Below, one piece after another: positions 54,796 through 63,651 of a stretch of DNA of 64,000 nt (position 1 is its first letter; each line of letters begins with the position of its first letter). This DNA is from Marinobacter sp. NP-4(2019) (GTDB lineage Bacteria > Pseudomonadota > Gammaproteobacteria > Pseudomonadales > Oleiphilaceae): contig NZ_CP034142.1 of NCBI RefSeq assembly GCF_003994855.1, positions 3,472,001 to 3,536,000 on the forward strand. The letters are read 5' to 3'. Position numbers and translations under genes: made by a program. The notes under the pieces are model-generated. The model made no database searches and was not told where the DNA came from. It saw only the letters and a program-made list of their open reading frames with translations.

Positions 54796-54905
54796 GGATG
54801 GAGGGGGAACTGGGTTCGCGGAACCGCTACGAGCACATCCATGTGCGCTTCTCTCAGGCCATCCTTGGCCTTCGAAATTCCGCGAACCCAGTTCCCCCTC
54901 CATCC
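54796..54905. repeat. Long inverted repeat family B, copy 2
   Basis: A perfect 27-bp inverted repeat (54796-54822 and 54879-54905) around a 56-base centre, the same dimensions as copy 1 but with a different stem sequence. The centre holds GCACAT-CC-ATGTGC and AAGGCC/GGCCTT-type hairpins. Confidence 0.9.
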
Positions 54906-54953
54906 TTGCGATTCTGGCTTCGTTCTTAGTGTCTAACTGTAAAGTAAAAAAGC

Positions 54954-56114
54954 TTATTCGCCGCGTTCTTCCAGTACGGCTACTGCCGGCAGGGTTTTGC
55001 CTTCCACGAATTCGAGGAACGCGCCGCCGCCGGTGGAGATGTAGGAGATTTTGTCAGCCACACCGTACTTGTCAACGGCCGCCACGGTATCACCACCGCC
55101 GGCCAGGGAGAAGGCGTCGCTTTCGGCGATGGCCTGAGCCAGTGCTTTGGTGCCGTTGCCGAACTGGTCGAATTCGAAGACGCCGACCGGGCCGTTCCAG
55201 AGGATGGTCTTGGCGTTTTTCAGTACGTCGGCGAACTTGCCGGCGGTTTCGGGGCCGACGTCGAGGATCATGTCGTTGTCGGTGACGTCGGCGATGTTTT
55301 TGGTGGTGGCGGTGGCGGTTTCGGCGAATTCGCTGGCCACAACCACGTCTACCGGCAGCGGAATTTCCACGCGGGAGGCGATTTCTTTGGCGGTGTCGAT
55401 CAGGTCGTGCTCACACAGGGATTTGCCGACCGGGTGACCGGCAGCGGCCAGGAAGGTGTTGGCGATGCCGCCGCCGACGATGATCTGGTCGCAGACTTTT
55501 TCCAGGGCGTTGAGGACGTCCAGTTTGGTGGAGACTTTGGAGCCGCCGACGATGGCAACGACCGGTTTGGCCGGGTTGTCGAGGGCTTTGCCGAGGGCGT
55601 CCAGCTCAGCGGCCAGCAGCGGGCCGGCGCAGGCTTCGGGGGCGAATTTGGCGACACCGTGGGTGGAGGCTTGGGCGCGGTGGGCTGTGCCGAAGGCGTC
55701 CATGACGTAGACATCGCACAGGGCGGCGTACTGTTTCGCCAGGTCTTCGTTGTCTTTCTTTTCGCCTTTGTTGAAGCGGACGTTTTCGAACAGGACGACT
55801 TCGCCATCGGCGACTTCAACGCCATCCAGGTAGTCTTTGATCAGGCGTACTTCCTGGCCCAGTACTTTGCTCAGGTAGTCGGCGACGGGCTTCATGGAGG
55901 AGGCTTCGTCGTATACGCCTTCTTCCGGGCGACTCAGGTGTGACATCAGCATGACCTTGGCACCGGCGTCTTTGGCGGCCTTGATGGTGGGCAGTGACGC
56001 GCGGATGCGGGCATCGCTGGAGACCTGGCCGTCTTTTACCGGCACGTTGAGGTCTTCGCGGATCAGGACCCGCTTGCCGGCGAGGTCCAGGTCGGTCATT
56101 TTTTTGATGGCCAT
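54954..56114 (-). CDS. pgk: Phosphoglycerate kinase
   Basis: A protein of 386 residues starting MAIKKMTDLDLAGKRVLIRE, with the substrate-binding block REDLNVP and the nucleotide-binding GGGDTVAA. It is the bacterial-length PGK that phosphorylates ADP from 1,3-bisphosphoglycerate. Confidence 0.97.
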   Translation of the reverse strand: MAIKKMTDLDLAGKRVLIREDLNVPVKDGQVSSDARIRASLPTIKAAKDAGAKVMLMSHLSRPEEGVYDEASSMKPVADYLSKVLGQEVRLIKDYLDGVEVADGEVVLFENVRFNKGEKKDNEDLAKQYAALCDVYVMDAFGTAHRAQASTHGVAKFAPEACAGPLLAAELDALGKALDNPAKPVVAIVGGSKVSTKLDVLNALEKVCDQIIVGGGIANTFLAAAGHPVGKSLCEHDLIDTAKEIASRVEIPLPVDVVVASEFAETATATTKNIADVTDNDMILDVGPETAGKFADVLKNAKTILWNGPVGVFEFDQFGNGTKALAQAIAESDAFSLAGGGDTVAAVDKYGVADKISYISTGGGAFLEFVEGKTLPAVAVLEERGE

Positions 56115-56184
56115 TGTCGGAGTTCCCTTGTTTCAGGTTGTCGGCAAATAGTTTTGGAGTGGGGAACTTTCCCCCTCTCCCCAA

Positions 56185-56309
56185 CCCCTCTCCCACCAGG
56201 GGAGAGGGGCTTACACAAAGTTCTCGGTCATCCATCCCCTCTCCCCTCACGGGAGAAAGGCTTACACAATTCCCCAGTCATTCATCCCCTCTCCCCTCGC
56301 GGGAGAGGG
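56185..56309. repeat. Three tandem units of a CCCTCTCCC...GGGAGAGGG repeat
   Basis: Three units of about 50 bp start at 56185, 56236 and 56286. Each has a C-rich arm (CCCCTCTCCC) and a G-rich arm (GGGAGAGGG) that can pair, linked by GCTTACACAA-type spacers. They lie between pgk and epd. Confidence 0.85.
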
Positions 56310-56329
56310 CCAGGGAGAGGGGGGCGAAA

Positions 56330-57361
56330 TCACCCCACCCGTCCCAGCCATATCCTGCTGACATCCAGCATTCGGTTGGCGAAGCCCCATTCGTTATCGA
56401 ACCAGCACAGCACTTTCACCATGGTTCCTCCGGTCACCCGGGTCTGGCCGCCATCCACCACGCCGGAATGGGCGTCGTGGTTGAAATCGGAGCTGGCCAG
56501 CAGTTCGTCGGTGTAGCCGAGGATGTTTTTTAGCGGTCCTTTCGCAGCATTTGCCAGCAAGTCGTTCACGGCGTTGATCGTGGTTGGCTTGCGGACGTTC
56601 ACCACCATGTCGATCGCGGATACGTTCATGGTCGGTACCCGCATGGCAACGGAGCTGAATCTGCCTTCCATATGGGGCAACAACCGTTCGATGCCCCTGG
56701 CCAGTCCGGTGTCTACCGGCACGATGTTATGCAGCGCACTGCGGGTACGACGCAGGTCCTGGTGATGATAGGCGTCGATCACCGGCTGGTCGTTCATCGC
56801 GGCGTGGATGGTGGTCGTGCTGCCCTGCTCCACGCCCAACGCATCGTCCAGTACCTTGATGACCGGCACCAGGCAGTTGGTGGTGCATGAGGCGGCCGCG
56901 ACGATGACGTCTTCGTTGGTCAGTTCGCCTTCATTGATTCCAAAAACCACGGTCCGGTCCACATCCGGTTCCCCCGGTTGGGAGAACAGCAGGCGCTGGG
57001 CACCAGCACTGACATGCTTTTCCGCGGTGGCCCGGTCGGAATAGGCGCCGGAGCACTCCAGCACCAGATCCACATCCAGCAAACGCCAAGGCAGGTCTGC
57101 CGGGTCCGGGTGTCGCAGGACGCGGATGGCGTCGCCGTTCACCACCAGGTTGTCACCTTCCACCGCGATTTCACCCTGGAAGCGACCATGGGTGGAATCG
57201 TATCGGGTCAGGTGGGCGATGGTGTCAATGTCGGACAACTCGTTGATCGCGACCACCTGGAGGTGATCGCGATAGCCATTTTCATACAGCGCGCGCAACA
57301 CGCACTGGCCTATCCGGCCATATCCATTGATCGCGATGCGAAAAGGCTTTGCGTTGCTCAT
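56330..57361 (-). CDS. epd: Erythrose-4-phosphate dehydrogenase
   Basis: A protein of 343 residues of the GAPDH superfamily. NAD-binding INGYGRIGQCVLRALYEN, active-site Cys in AASCTTNCLVP. The blocks MNDQPVIDAYHHQDLRRTRS and SSDFNHDAHSGVVDG match E. coli Epd more than GapA. With tkt and pgk it lies in the vitamin B6 / pentose-phosphate cluster order known from pseudomonads. Epd makes 4-phosphoerythronate for pyridoxal phosphate synthesis. The ATG overlaps the tkt stop by one base (TGATG). Confidence 0.9.
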   Translation of the reverse strand: MSNAKPFRIAINGYGRIGQCVLRALYENGYRDHLQVVAINELSDIDTIAHLTRYDSTHGRFQGEIAVEGDNLVVNGDAIRVLRHPDPADLPWRLLDVDLVLECSGAYSDRATAEKHVSAGAQRLLFSQPGEPDVDRTVVFGINEGELTNEDVIVAAASCTTNCLVPVIKVLDDALGVEQGSTTTIHAAMNDQPVIDAYHHQDLRRTRSALHNIVPVDTGLARGIERLLPHMEGRFSSVAMRVPTMNVSAIDMVVNVRKPTTINAVNDLLANAAKGPLKNILGYTDELLASSDFNHDAHSGVVDGGQTRVTGGTMVKVLCWFDNEWGFANRMLDVSRIWLGRVG

Positions 57362-59361
57362 CAGGCGTCCAGCAGTTCCGCAGCCACTTCCAGGATGTTG
57401 TCGACGGTAAAGCCGAATTCCTTGAACAGCTCGCCGGCCGGGGCCGACTCACCGAAGGTGGTCATGCCAACCACGCGGCCGTCGAGGCCCACGTACTTGT
57501 ACCAGTAATCGGCAATAGCGGCTTCGATGGCAATGCGGTTGGTGACTTCCAGCGGCAGTACCTGCTGCTTGTACTCGGCGCTCTGGGCATCGAACACGTC
57601 GGTAGATGGCATGGAGACCACACGAACCTGCTTGCCCTGTTCCCGCAGTTTGGCAGCCGTGTCCTGGGCCAGGGCTACTTCGGAGCCGGTGGCGATCAGG
57701 ATCAGGTCCGGTGTGCCTTCGCTGTCGGACAGGATGTAGCCACCCTTGGCGACATCCGCCAGCTGCTGGGCATCACGGTCCTGGTGGGGCAGTCCCTGAC
57801 GGGAGAAGACCATGGCAGTCGGGCCGTCTTTGCGCTCGAGGGCCGCTTTCCAGGCCACCGCCGATTCCACGGTGTCAGCCGGACGCCAGGTGCTCATGTT
57901 CGGCGTGGTGCGCAGGCTGGCCAGCTGTTCGATGGGCTGGTGCGTGGGGCCGTCTTCACCGAGGCCGATGGAGTCGTGGGTGAACACGAAGATCGAACGC
58001 TGCTTCATCAGCGCCGCCATGCGCACGGCGTTACGGCAGTATTCCATGAAAATCAGGAAGGTGGCGCCGTAGGGGACGTAACCGCCGTGCAGGGCGATGC
58101 CGTTCATGATGGCAGCCATACCGAACTCACGCACACCGTAATAGATGTAGTTACCGCTGGCGTCTTCTTTGGTCACGCCCTTGGAACCGCCCCAGATGGT
58201 GAGGTTGGAGCCAGCCAGGTCGGCGGAGCCACCCAGCAGTTCCGGCAGCAGCGGACCGTAGGCATTCAGGGTGTTCTGGGAAGCCTTGCGGCTGGCGACG
58301 GTTTCGCCCTTGTCCTGACACTCCTGGATGTACGCCTGGGCCTTCTCGGCAAAATCAACCGGCAGGTCGCCGGCCATGCGGCGCTTGAATTCAGCCGCCA
58401 GTTCCGGCTCGGCCTTTTCGTAGGCGGCGAACTTGTCTTCCCATGCCTGCTGGGCGGCAGCGCCCTTCTCTTTGGCGTTCCACTGGGCATAAATTTCTGA
58501 CGGCACTTCGAACGAGCCGTGTGCCCAGCCCAGTTGCTCGCGGGTCAGCGCGATTTCGTCATCACCCAATGGCGCGCCGTGGCAGTCTTCCTTGCCCTGC
58601 TTGTTGGGAGAGCCGAAGCCAATGATGGTCTTGCAGCAGATCATCGTGGGCTGATCAGCGTTGGCGCGCGCAGCTTCAATAGCCGCACGGACGGCGTCGG
58701 CATCGTGACCGTCTACCGCCGGGATCACCTGCCAGCCGTAGGCCTCGAAACGCTTCGGGGTGTCATCGGTGAACCAGCCTTCCACCTCACCGTCAATGGA
58801 AATGCCGTTGTCGTCGTAGAAGCAGATCAGTTTGCCCAGTCCCAGGGTGCCGGCGAGGGAGGCCACTTCGTGGGAGATGCCTTCCATCAGGCAGCCATCG
58901 CCCAGGAAGGTGTAGGTGTAATGATCCACGATCTCATGGCCGGGACGGTTGAACTGAGCCGCCAGCGCCTTTTCCGCCAGGGCAAAACCCACGGAGTTGG
59001 CGAAGCCCTGCCCCAGGGGACCGGTGGTGGTCTCAACGCCCGGCGTGTATCCATATTCCGGGTGACCCGGGGTTTTCGAGTGCAGCTGACGGAAGTTCTT
59101 CAGGTCGTCAATGGAAACGTCGTACCCGCTCAAGTGCAGCAGGGAATACTGCAGCATGGAGCCGTGACCGTTGGACAGCACGAAGCGGTCGCGGTTGGCC
59201 CATTGCGGGTTGGCCGGGTTGTGGCTCAGGTAATCATTCCACAGTACCTCGGCGATATCCGCCATACCCATGGGCGCACCCGGGTGGCCGGACTTGGCTT
59301 TCTGAACCGCATCCATGCTCAGCGCGCGAATGGCGTTGGCGAGATCTTTACGAGACGGCAT
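57361..59361 (-). CDS. tkt: Transketolase
   Basis: A protein of 666 residues with thiamine-diphosphate motif GDGCLMEGISHEVASLAGTL and the central LVFTHDSIGLGEDGPTHQP-type block. It links the pentose-phosphate pathway to glycolysis and to the erythrose-4-phosphate used by Epd. It is first in the cluster. Confidence 0.97.
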   Translation of the reverse strand: MPSRKDLANAIRALSMDAVQKAKSGHPGAPMGMADIAEVLWNDYLSHNPANPQWANRDRFVLSNGHGSMLQYSLLHLSGYDVSIDDLKNFRQLHSKTPGHPEYGYTPGVETTTGPLGQGFANSVGFALAEKALAAQFNRPGHEIVDHYTYTFLGDGCLMEGISHEVASLAGTLGLGKLICFYDDNGISIDGEVEGWFTDDTPKRFEAYGWQVIPAVDGHDADAVRAAIEAARANADQPTMICCKTIIGFGSPNKQGKEDCHGAPLGDDEIALTREQLGWAHGSFEVPSEIYAQWNAKEKGAAAQQAWEDKFAAYEKAEPELAAEFKRRMAGDLPVDFAEKAQAYIQECQDKGETVASRKASQNTLNAYGPLLPELLGGSADLAGSNLTIWGGSKGVTKEDASGNYIYYGVREFGMAAIMNGIALHGGYVPYGATFLIFMEYCRNAVRMAALMKQRSIFVFTHDSIGLGEDGPTHQPIEQLASLRTTPNMSTWRPADTVESAVAWKAALERKDGPTAMVFSRQGLPHQDRDAQQLADVAKGGYILSDSEGTPDLILIATGSEVALAQDTAAKLREQGKQVRVVSMPSTDVFDAQSAEYKQQVLPLEVTNRIAIEAAIADYWYKYVGLDGRVVGMTTFGESAPAGELFKEFGFTVDNILEVAAELLDA

Positions 59362-59493
59362 TGACGTTTCTCCAGTGTTTTACAGGGCAGAATTCGGACT
59401 GTTCAAAAATAAGGCGCGTATTTTCGCCGATTAGTGTGTGCCGGGGCAAATCGGGATTGCCGAAACCGACCGAAATCACCGAACCTGAAATCT

Positions 59494-59513
59494 ATATCAA
59501 TTTTTTTTGATAT
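59494..59513. promoter_or_regulatory. SahR-type operator in front of sahR
   Basis: ATATCAA-TTTTTT-TTGATAT, a perfect 7-6-7 inverted repeat 43 bases before the regulator ATG and also upstream of tkt on the other strand. The same architecture recurs before metK. Confidence 0.75.
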
Positions 59514-59555
59514 GCCTATTGATTGACCAACCGAACACCCCTAAACTTGCCAACC

Positions 59556-60557
59556 ATGACTTCCATGAATACACACGCCGCCGATCTGTCCTCCGTGGAC
59601 GCCCTGGCCCCGATCTACAAAGCGAGCGGGGATCCGTTGCGCCTGGAGATTCTGCGCGTGTTGCGCCGTGATACGTTCGGCGTACTGGAACTGAGCCAGC
59701 TGTTCGGCATGCGTCAATCCGGCATGAGCCACCATTTAAAGGTGATGCACAAGGCCGGGCTGCTGGAGCCCCAGCGGGAAGGCAACGCGATTTTCTATCG
59801 CCGCCCGCTGAGCCTGGACAGCGACAAACTCACGGACCAGACCATCCGCCAGGTATTCGAGACAGTGGATCAGTTTCCCCTGCCTTCGCACCTGGAGGAA
59901 AAAATTGAAGCGATCCGTACCCAGCGGGCAAACCAGTCACAGGCTTTTTTCTCGCGGCACGCCGAACAGTTCCGCGAGCAACAGGAACTGATCGCCGCTT
60001 TCGAGCTGTACGCAGAGCCCGTGGCTGAACTGATCCAGAAGCGGGCAGGTAAACACCCGTGGCAGACGGCTCTGGAAATCGGCCCTGGCGAAGGGGCATT
60101 TCTGCCAACGCTGGCCAGGCTTTGCGAGCACGTGGTGGCCCTGGACAACAGCCGCGACATGCTGGCCAAGGCCACGCGGACCTGTATAGATGAACGGCTG
60201 AACAACGTTGACCTGATTGAGGGGGTCACCGACACCCTGCTGGCCCGGGGTGACGCGTTTGACCTGGTGGTCGCCAATATGGTGCTGCACCACGTTCCCA
60301 GCCCGGCCGATATATTCCTGGACGCCGCCGCCCTGATGAATGGCGGAGGCTGTTTTGTGATCAGTGACCTGTGCAGCCACGACCAGGACTGGGCCAAGGA
60401 CAACTGCGGTGACCTGTGGCTGGGTTTCGAGCCCGAGGAACTGACCACCTGGGCAGCAGACGCCGGGCTGACCGCCGGCGAGCAACTGTTTATAGGCTTG
60501 CGCAACGGCTTTCAGGTACAGGTGCGCGAATTCTGGAAAACCACTACCCCCGGCTGA
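59556..60557 (+). CDS. sahR: ArsR-family regulator fused to a SAM-methyltransferase-like domain (SahR-like)
   Basis: A protein of 333 residues from ATG 59556. Residues about 15-100 are an ArsR winged helix (LGVLELSQLFG-type segment GVLELSQLFGMRQSGMSHHL). The C-terminal half has the SAM-binding pattern ALEIGPGEGAFLPTL and a VVANMVLHHV motif. Regulators of this build (SahR) control the S-adenosylmethionine/homocysteine cycle in proteobacteria, sensing S-adenosylhomocysteine. Its location beside metK and operators with the same repeat support this. Confidence 0.85.
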   Translation: MTSMNTHAADLSSVDALAPIYKASGDPLRLEILRVLRRDTFGVLELSQLFGMRQSGMSHHLKVMHKAGLLEPQREGNAIFYRRPLSLDSDKLTDQTIRQVFETVDQFPLPSHLEEKIEAIRTQRANQSQAFFSRHAEQFREQQELIAAFELYAEPVAELIQKRAGKHPWQTALEIGPGEGAFLPTLARLCEHVVALDNSRDMLAKATRTCIDERLNNVDLIEGVTDTLLARGDAFDLVVANMVLHHVPSPADIFLDAAALMNGGGCFVISDLCSHDQDWAKDNCGDLWLGFEPEELTTWAADAGLTAGEQLFIGLRNGFQVQVREFWKTTTPG

Positions 60558-60571
60558 ACCGGATAAACGCA

Positions 60572-60591
60572 ATATCAACATATTTTGATAT
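60572..60591. promoter_or_regulatory. SahR-type operator in front of metK
   Basis: ATATCAA-CATATT-TTGATAT, a perfect 7-6-7 inverted repeat of the same design as the site before sahR, 114 bases before the metK ATG. The leader between them has a short hairpin (ACCGG 60640 with CCGGT 60667) that I cannot assign to a known riboswitch. Confidence 0.75.
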
Positions 60592-60705
60592 ACAGATACG
60601 TAGTTTTACGTATCCTTACAGAAACCAACAAACCCGGTAACCGGAATGTGTCACGACAGTCACTTGCCGGTACGAATTTGAAACGCTCACAGAGGAGCAA
60701 ACGCT

Positions 60706-61896
60706 ATGTCTGACTACAGCATCTTTACTTCCGAATCGGTCTCTGAAGGCCACCCGGACAAACTGGCCGACCAGATCTCGGACGCCGTATTGGATGCCAT
60801 CCTGACTGAAGATCCCCACGCCCGTGTTGCCTGCGAAACCATGGTCAAAACTGGTGTCGCCATCGTTGGCGGTGAGATCACTACCAGTGCCTGGGTCGAC
60901 CTGGAAGACCTGGTGCGCGGTGTCATCAAAGACATCGGTTACACCTCCTCTACCGTAGGCTACGACGGCGACACCTGCGGCGTGATTAACATCATCGGCA
61001 AGCAGTCCGTCGACATCGCCCAGGGCGTTGACCGCCAGAAGCCGGAAGACCAGGGCGCCGGCGACCAGGGCCTGATGTTCGGCTACGCCAGCAACGAAAC
61101 CGACGTGCTGATGCCGGCGCCGATCACCTTTTCGCACCGACTGGTCCAGCGCCAGGCCGAAGCCCGCAAGAGCGGCCTGCTGCCATGGCTGCGCCCCGAT
61201 GCGAAAAGCCAGGTCACCTGCCGCTACGAAAACGGCAAGGTTTCCGGCATCGACGCCGTGGTTCTGTCCACCCAGCACGATGAAGACGTGTCCCAGGAAG
61301 ACCTGAAAGAAGCGGTGATGGAACTGATCGTCAAACACGCGCTGCCGGCGGAACTGTTGCATAAAGACACCCAGTTCCACATTAACCCGACCGGCAAGTT
61401 CGTGATTGGCGGCCCGGTCGGTGACTGCGGCCTGACCGGTCGTAAAATCATCGTAGACACCTACGGCGGCATGGCACGCCACGGTGGCGGCGCCTTCTCT
61501 GGCAAAGACCCGTCCAAGGTCGACCGTTCCGCCGCCTACGCCGGCCGTTACGTCGCCAAGAACATCGTCGCCGCCGGCCTGGCCGACCAGTGCGAGATCC
61601 AGGTGTCCTACGCCATCGGCGTGGCACAACCGACATCCATCTCTGTGAATACCTTCGGCACCGGCAAGATCGGTGACGACAAGATCATCGAACTGATCCG
61701 TCAGAACTTCGACCTGCGTCCGTACGCGATCACCAACATGCTCGACCTGCTGCACCCGATGTACCGGGCCACGGCTGCCTACGGCCACTTTGGTCGCGAG
61801 CCGTATGAGATGACCGTTGGCGGCAAGACGTTCACCGCCTTCCCATGGGAGAAGACGGACCGTGCTGCGCTTCTTAAGGACGCTGCCGGTATCTGA
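60706..61896 (+). CDS. metK: S-adenosylmethionine synthetase
   Basis: A protein of 396 residues. It starts MSDYSIFTSESVSEGHPDKL, and the signature GAGDQGLMFGYA and GGGAFSGKDPSKVDRSAAYA complete the active site. It makes S-adenosylmethionine from methionine and ATP. It is the first gene after a SahR-type operator; AGAGGAG is its ribosome-binding site. Confidence 0.98.
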   Translation: MSDYSIFTSESVSEGHPDKLADQISDAVLDAILTEDPHARVACETMVKTGVAIVGGEITTSAWVDLEDLVRGVIKDIGYTSSTVGYDGDTCGVINIIGKQSVDIAQGVDRQKPEDQGAGDQGLMFGYASNETDVLMPAPITFSHRLVQRQAEARKSGLLPWLRPDAKSQVTCRYENGKVSGIDAVVLSTQHDEDVSQEDLKEAVMELIVKHALPAELLHKDTQFHINPTGKFVIGGPVGDCGLTGRKIIVDTYGGMARHGGGAFSGKDPSKVDRSAAYAGRYVAKNIVAAGLADQCEIQVSYAIGVAQPTSISVNTFGTGKIGDDKIIELIRQNFDLRPYAITNMLDLLHPMYRATAAYGHFGREPYEMTVGGKTFTAFPWEKTDRAALLKDAAGI

Positions 61897-61934
61897 GTTG
61901 TTATCCAGCCCGTCACTTTCGGGGGCGGCGGCGC

Positions 61935-62028
61935 TGAGGTACAGCCTTCGGGGACACGCTCAAGCCATCCCTGGGCGCTTAGCTTCGGCCATCCATGGCC
62001 GAAGATAGTCCCCGAAGGCTGTACCTCA
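61935..62028. repeat. Long inverted repeat family B, copy 3
   Basis: 21-bp arms (61935-61955 and 62008-62028) around a 52-base centre with a strong hairpin CTTCGGCCAT-CC-ATGGCCGAAG and a second short one. It lies between metK and ahcY, directly before a family A copy. Confidence 0.9.
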
Positions 62029-62087
62029 CCACCGCTTTGAACAGTTGGCGAAGGCTGGTCAAGTAAAGAAATCCGGAAAGTCCGGAA

Positions 62088-62178
62088 GGTGGTGGGGGAA
62101 GGTCTTTTTTAAAAACATCGCCTGTCTGAGCAAAGCGAGTTTAAGCGAAGTTTTTAAAAAAGACCTTCCCCCACCGCC
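62088..62178. repeat. Long inverted repeat family A, copy 3
   Basis: 34-bp arms (62088-62121 and 62145-62178) with two mismatches around the same 23-base loop as copy 1. Together with the family B copy it fills the 348-bp metK-ahcY gap. Confidence 0.9.
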
Positions 62179-62244
62179 CAACCACCAAATTCAAAGGCCA
62201 AGGGCCCATACCCCGAGGCTAAAAAGAGCTGACAGGAGAACACC

Positions 62245-63639
62245 ATGAGCACTCCGGCAGAACAACTGAACAGTTTCAACGACTACAAAGTCCGTGATAT
62301 CTCCCTGGCCGACTGGGGCCGTAAAGAGATCAAGATTGCCGAAGGCGAAATGCCCGCGCTGATGAAGCTCCGCGAGAAGTATAAAGCCGAGCAGCCGCTG
62401 AAAGGCGCCAACATCATGGGCTGCATTCACATGACCATCCAGACCGCCGTATTGATCGAAACGCTGGTCGAGCTGGGCGCCAACGTGCGCTGGTCATCGT
62501 GCAACATCTTCTCCACCCAGGACCAGGCCGCGGCCGCCATCGCGGCGCAGGGTATTCCCGTGTTTGCGTGGAAAGGCGAGACCGACGAAGAATACGACTG
62601 GTGCCTTGAGCGCACTGTTGGCGCCGAGGTGGACGGTTGGGAACCCAACATGATCCTGGACGACGGCGGCGACCTCACCGCCCTGCTCCATGAAAAGTAC
62701 CCGGAAGTCCTGGCCAACTGCCACGGTGTTACCGAAGAAACGACTACTGGCGTTCACCGCCTGCAGGAAATGCTGCGCGAAGGCACTCTGAAAGTGCCGG
62801 CCATCAACGTCAATGATGCCGTCACCAAGTCCAAGAACGACAACAAGTACGGTTGCCGTCACAGCCTCAATGACGCCATCAAGCGCGCCACCGACCACCT
62901 GCTGGCCGGCAAGAAGGCACTGGTGATCGGCTACGGCGACGTGGGCAAGGGCTCTGCCGCTTCCCTGCGCCAGGAAGGCATGATCGTGAAAGTCACCGAG
63001 GCCGACCCGATCTGCGCCATGCAGGCCTGCATGGACGGTTTCGAGGTGGTGTCTCCGTACATTAACGGCGTCAACACCGGTACCGAGGCTGGCATTGACC
63101 GGGACCTGCTGGGCAACACCGACCTGCTGGTCACCACCACCGGCAATATGAACGTGTGTGATGCGCACATGCTCAAGGCTCTGAAGAGCGGCGCCGTGGT
63201 GTGCAACATCGGCCACTTCGACAACGAAATCGACACTGCCTACATGCGCAAGAACTGGGAGTGGGACGAGGTCAAACCGCAGGTACACGTGGTATACCGC
63301 GACAAGACCGTCAATGACCACCTGATCCTGTTGTCCGAAGGCCGCCTGGTAAACCTGGGCAACGCCACCGGTCACCCGTCACGGATCATGGATGGCTCTT
63401 TCGCCAACCAGGTGCTGGCGCAGATGTACCTGTTCGAGCGCAAGTTCGCCGACCTGCCGGAAGACGCCCGCGCCAAGGGTGTGTACGTTCAGGTACTGCC
63501 CAAGCAGCTGGACGAAGAAGTCGCCCGCGCCATGGTGGAAGGTTTTGGTGGCGTGATCACCAAAATGACCCCGGAACAGGCCAAATACATCGGTGTACCG
63601 GTCGAGGGCCCGTACAAGCCGGAAAGCTACAAGTACTGA
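62245..63639 (+). CDS. ahcY: Adenosylhomocysteinase
   Basis: A protein of 464 residues with DVGKGSAASLRQEGMIVKVT (NAD-binding) and the conserved C-terminus GPYKPESYKY. It cleaves S-adenosylhomocysteine to adenosine and homocysteine. It is transcribed with metK upstream and metF downstream, in the order usual for pseudomonads. Confidence 0.97.
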   Translation: MSTPAEQLNSFNDYKVRDISLADWGRKEIKIAEGEMPALMKLREKYKAEQPLKGANIMGCIHMTIQTAVLIETLVELGANVRWSSCNIFSTQDQAAAAIAAQGIPVFAWKGETDEEYDWCLERTVGAEVDGWEPNMILDDGGDLTALLHEKYPEVLANCHGVTEETTTGVHRLQEMLREGTLKVPAINVNDAVTKSKNDNKYGCRHSLNDAIKRATDHLLAGKKALVIGYGDVGKGSAASLRQEGMIVKVTEADPICAMQACMDGFEVVSPYINGVNTGTEAGIDRDLLGNTDLLVTTTGNMNVCDAHMLKALKSGAVVCNIGHFDNEIDTAYMRKNWEWDEVKPQVHVVYRDKTVNDHLILLSEGRLVNLGNATGHPSRIMDGSFANQVLAQMYLFERKFADLPEDARAKGVYVQVLPKQLDEEVARAMVEGFGGVITKMTPEQAKYIGVPVEGPYKPESYKY

Positions 63640-63651
63640 TCGGATATCAAG

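Noticed and set aside
57349..58500. Plus-strand ORF (383 residues) opposite tkt
   Set aside because: Shadow of transketolase.
60592..60705. Possible SAM or SAH riboswitch in the metK leader
   Set aside because: Only a short hairpin is visible and no known riboswitch core could be recognised; the SahR-type operator explains regulation.
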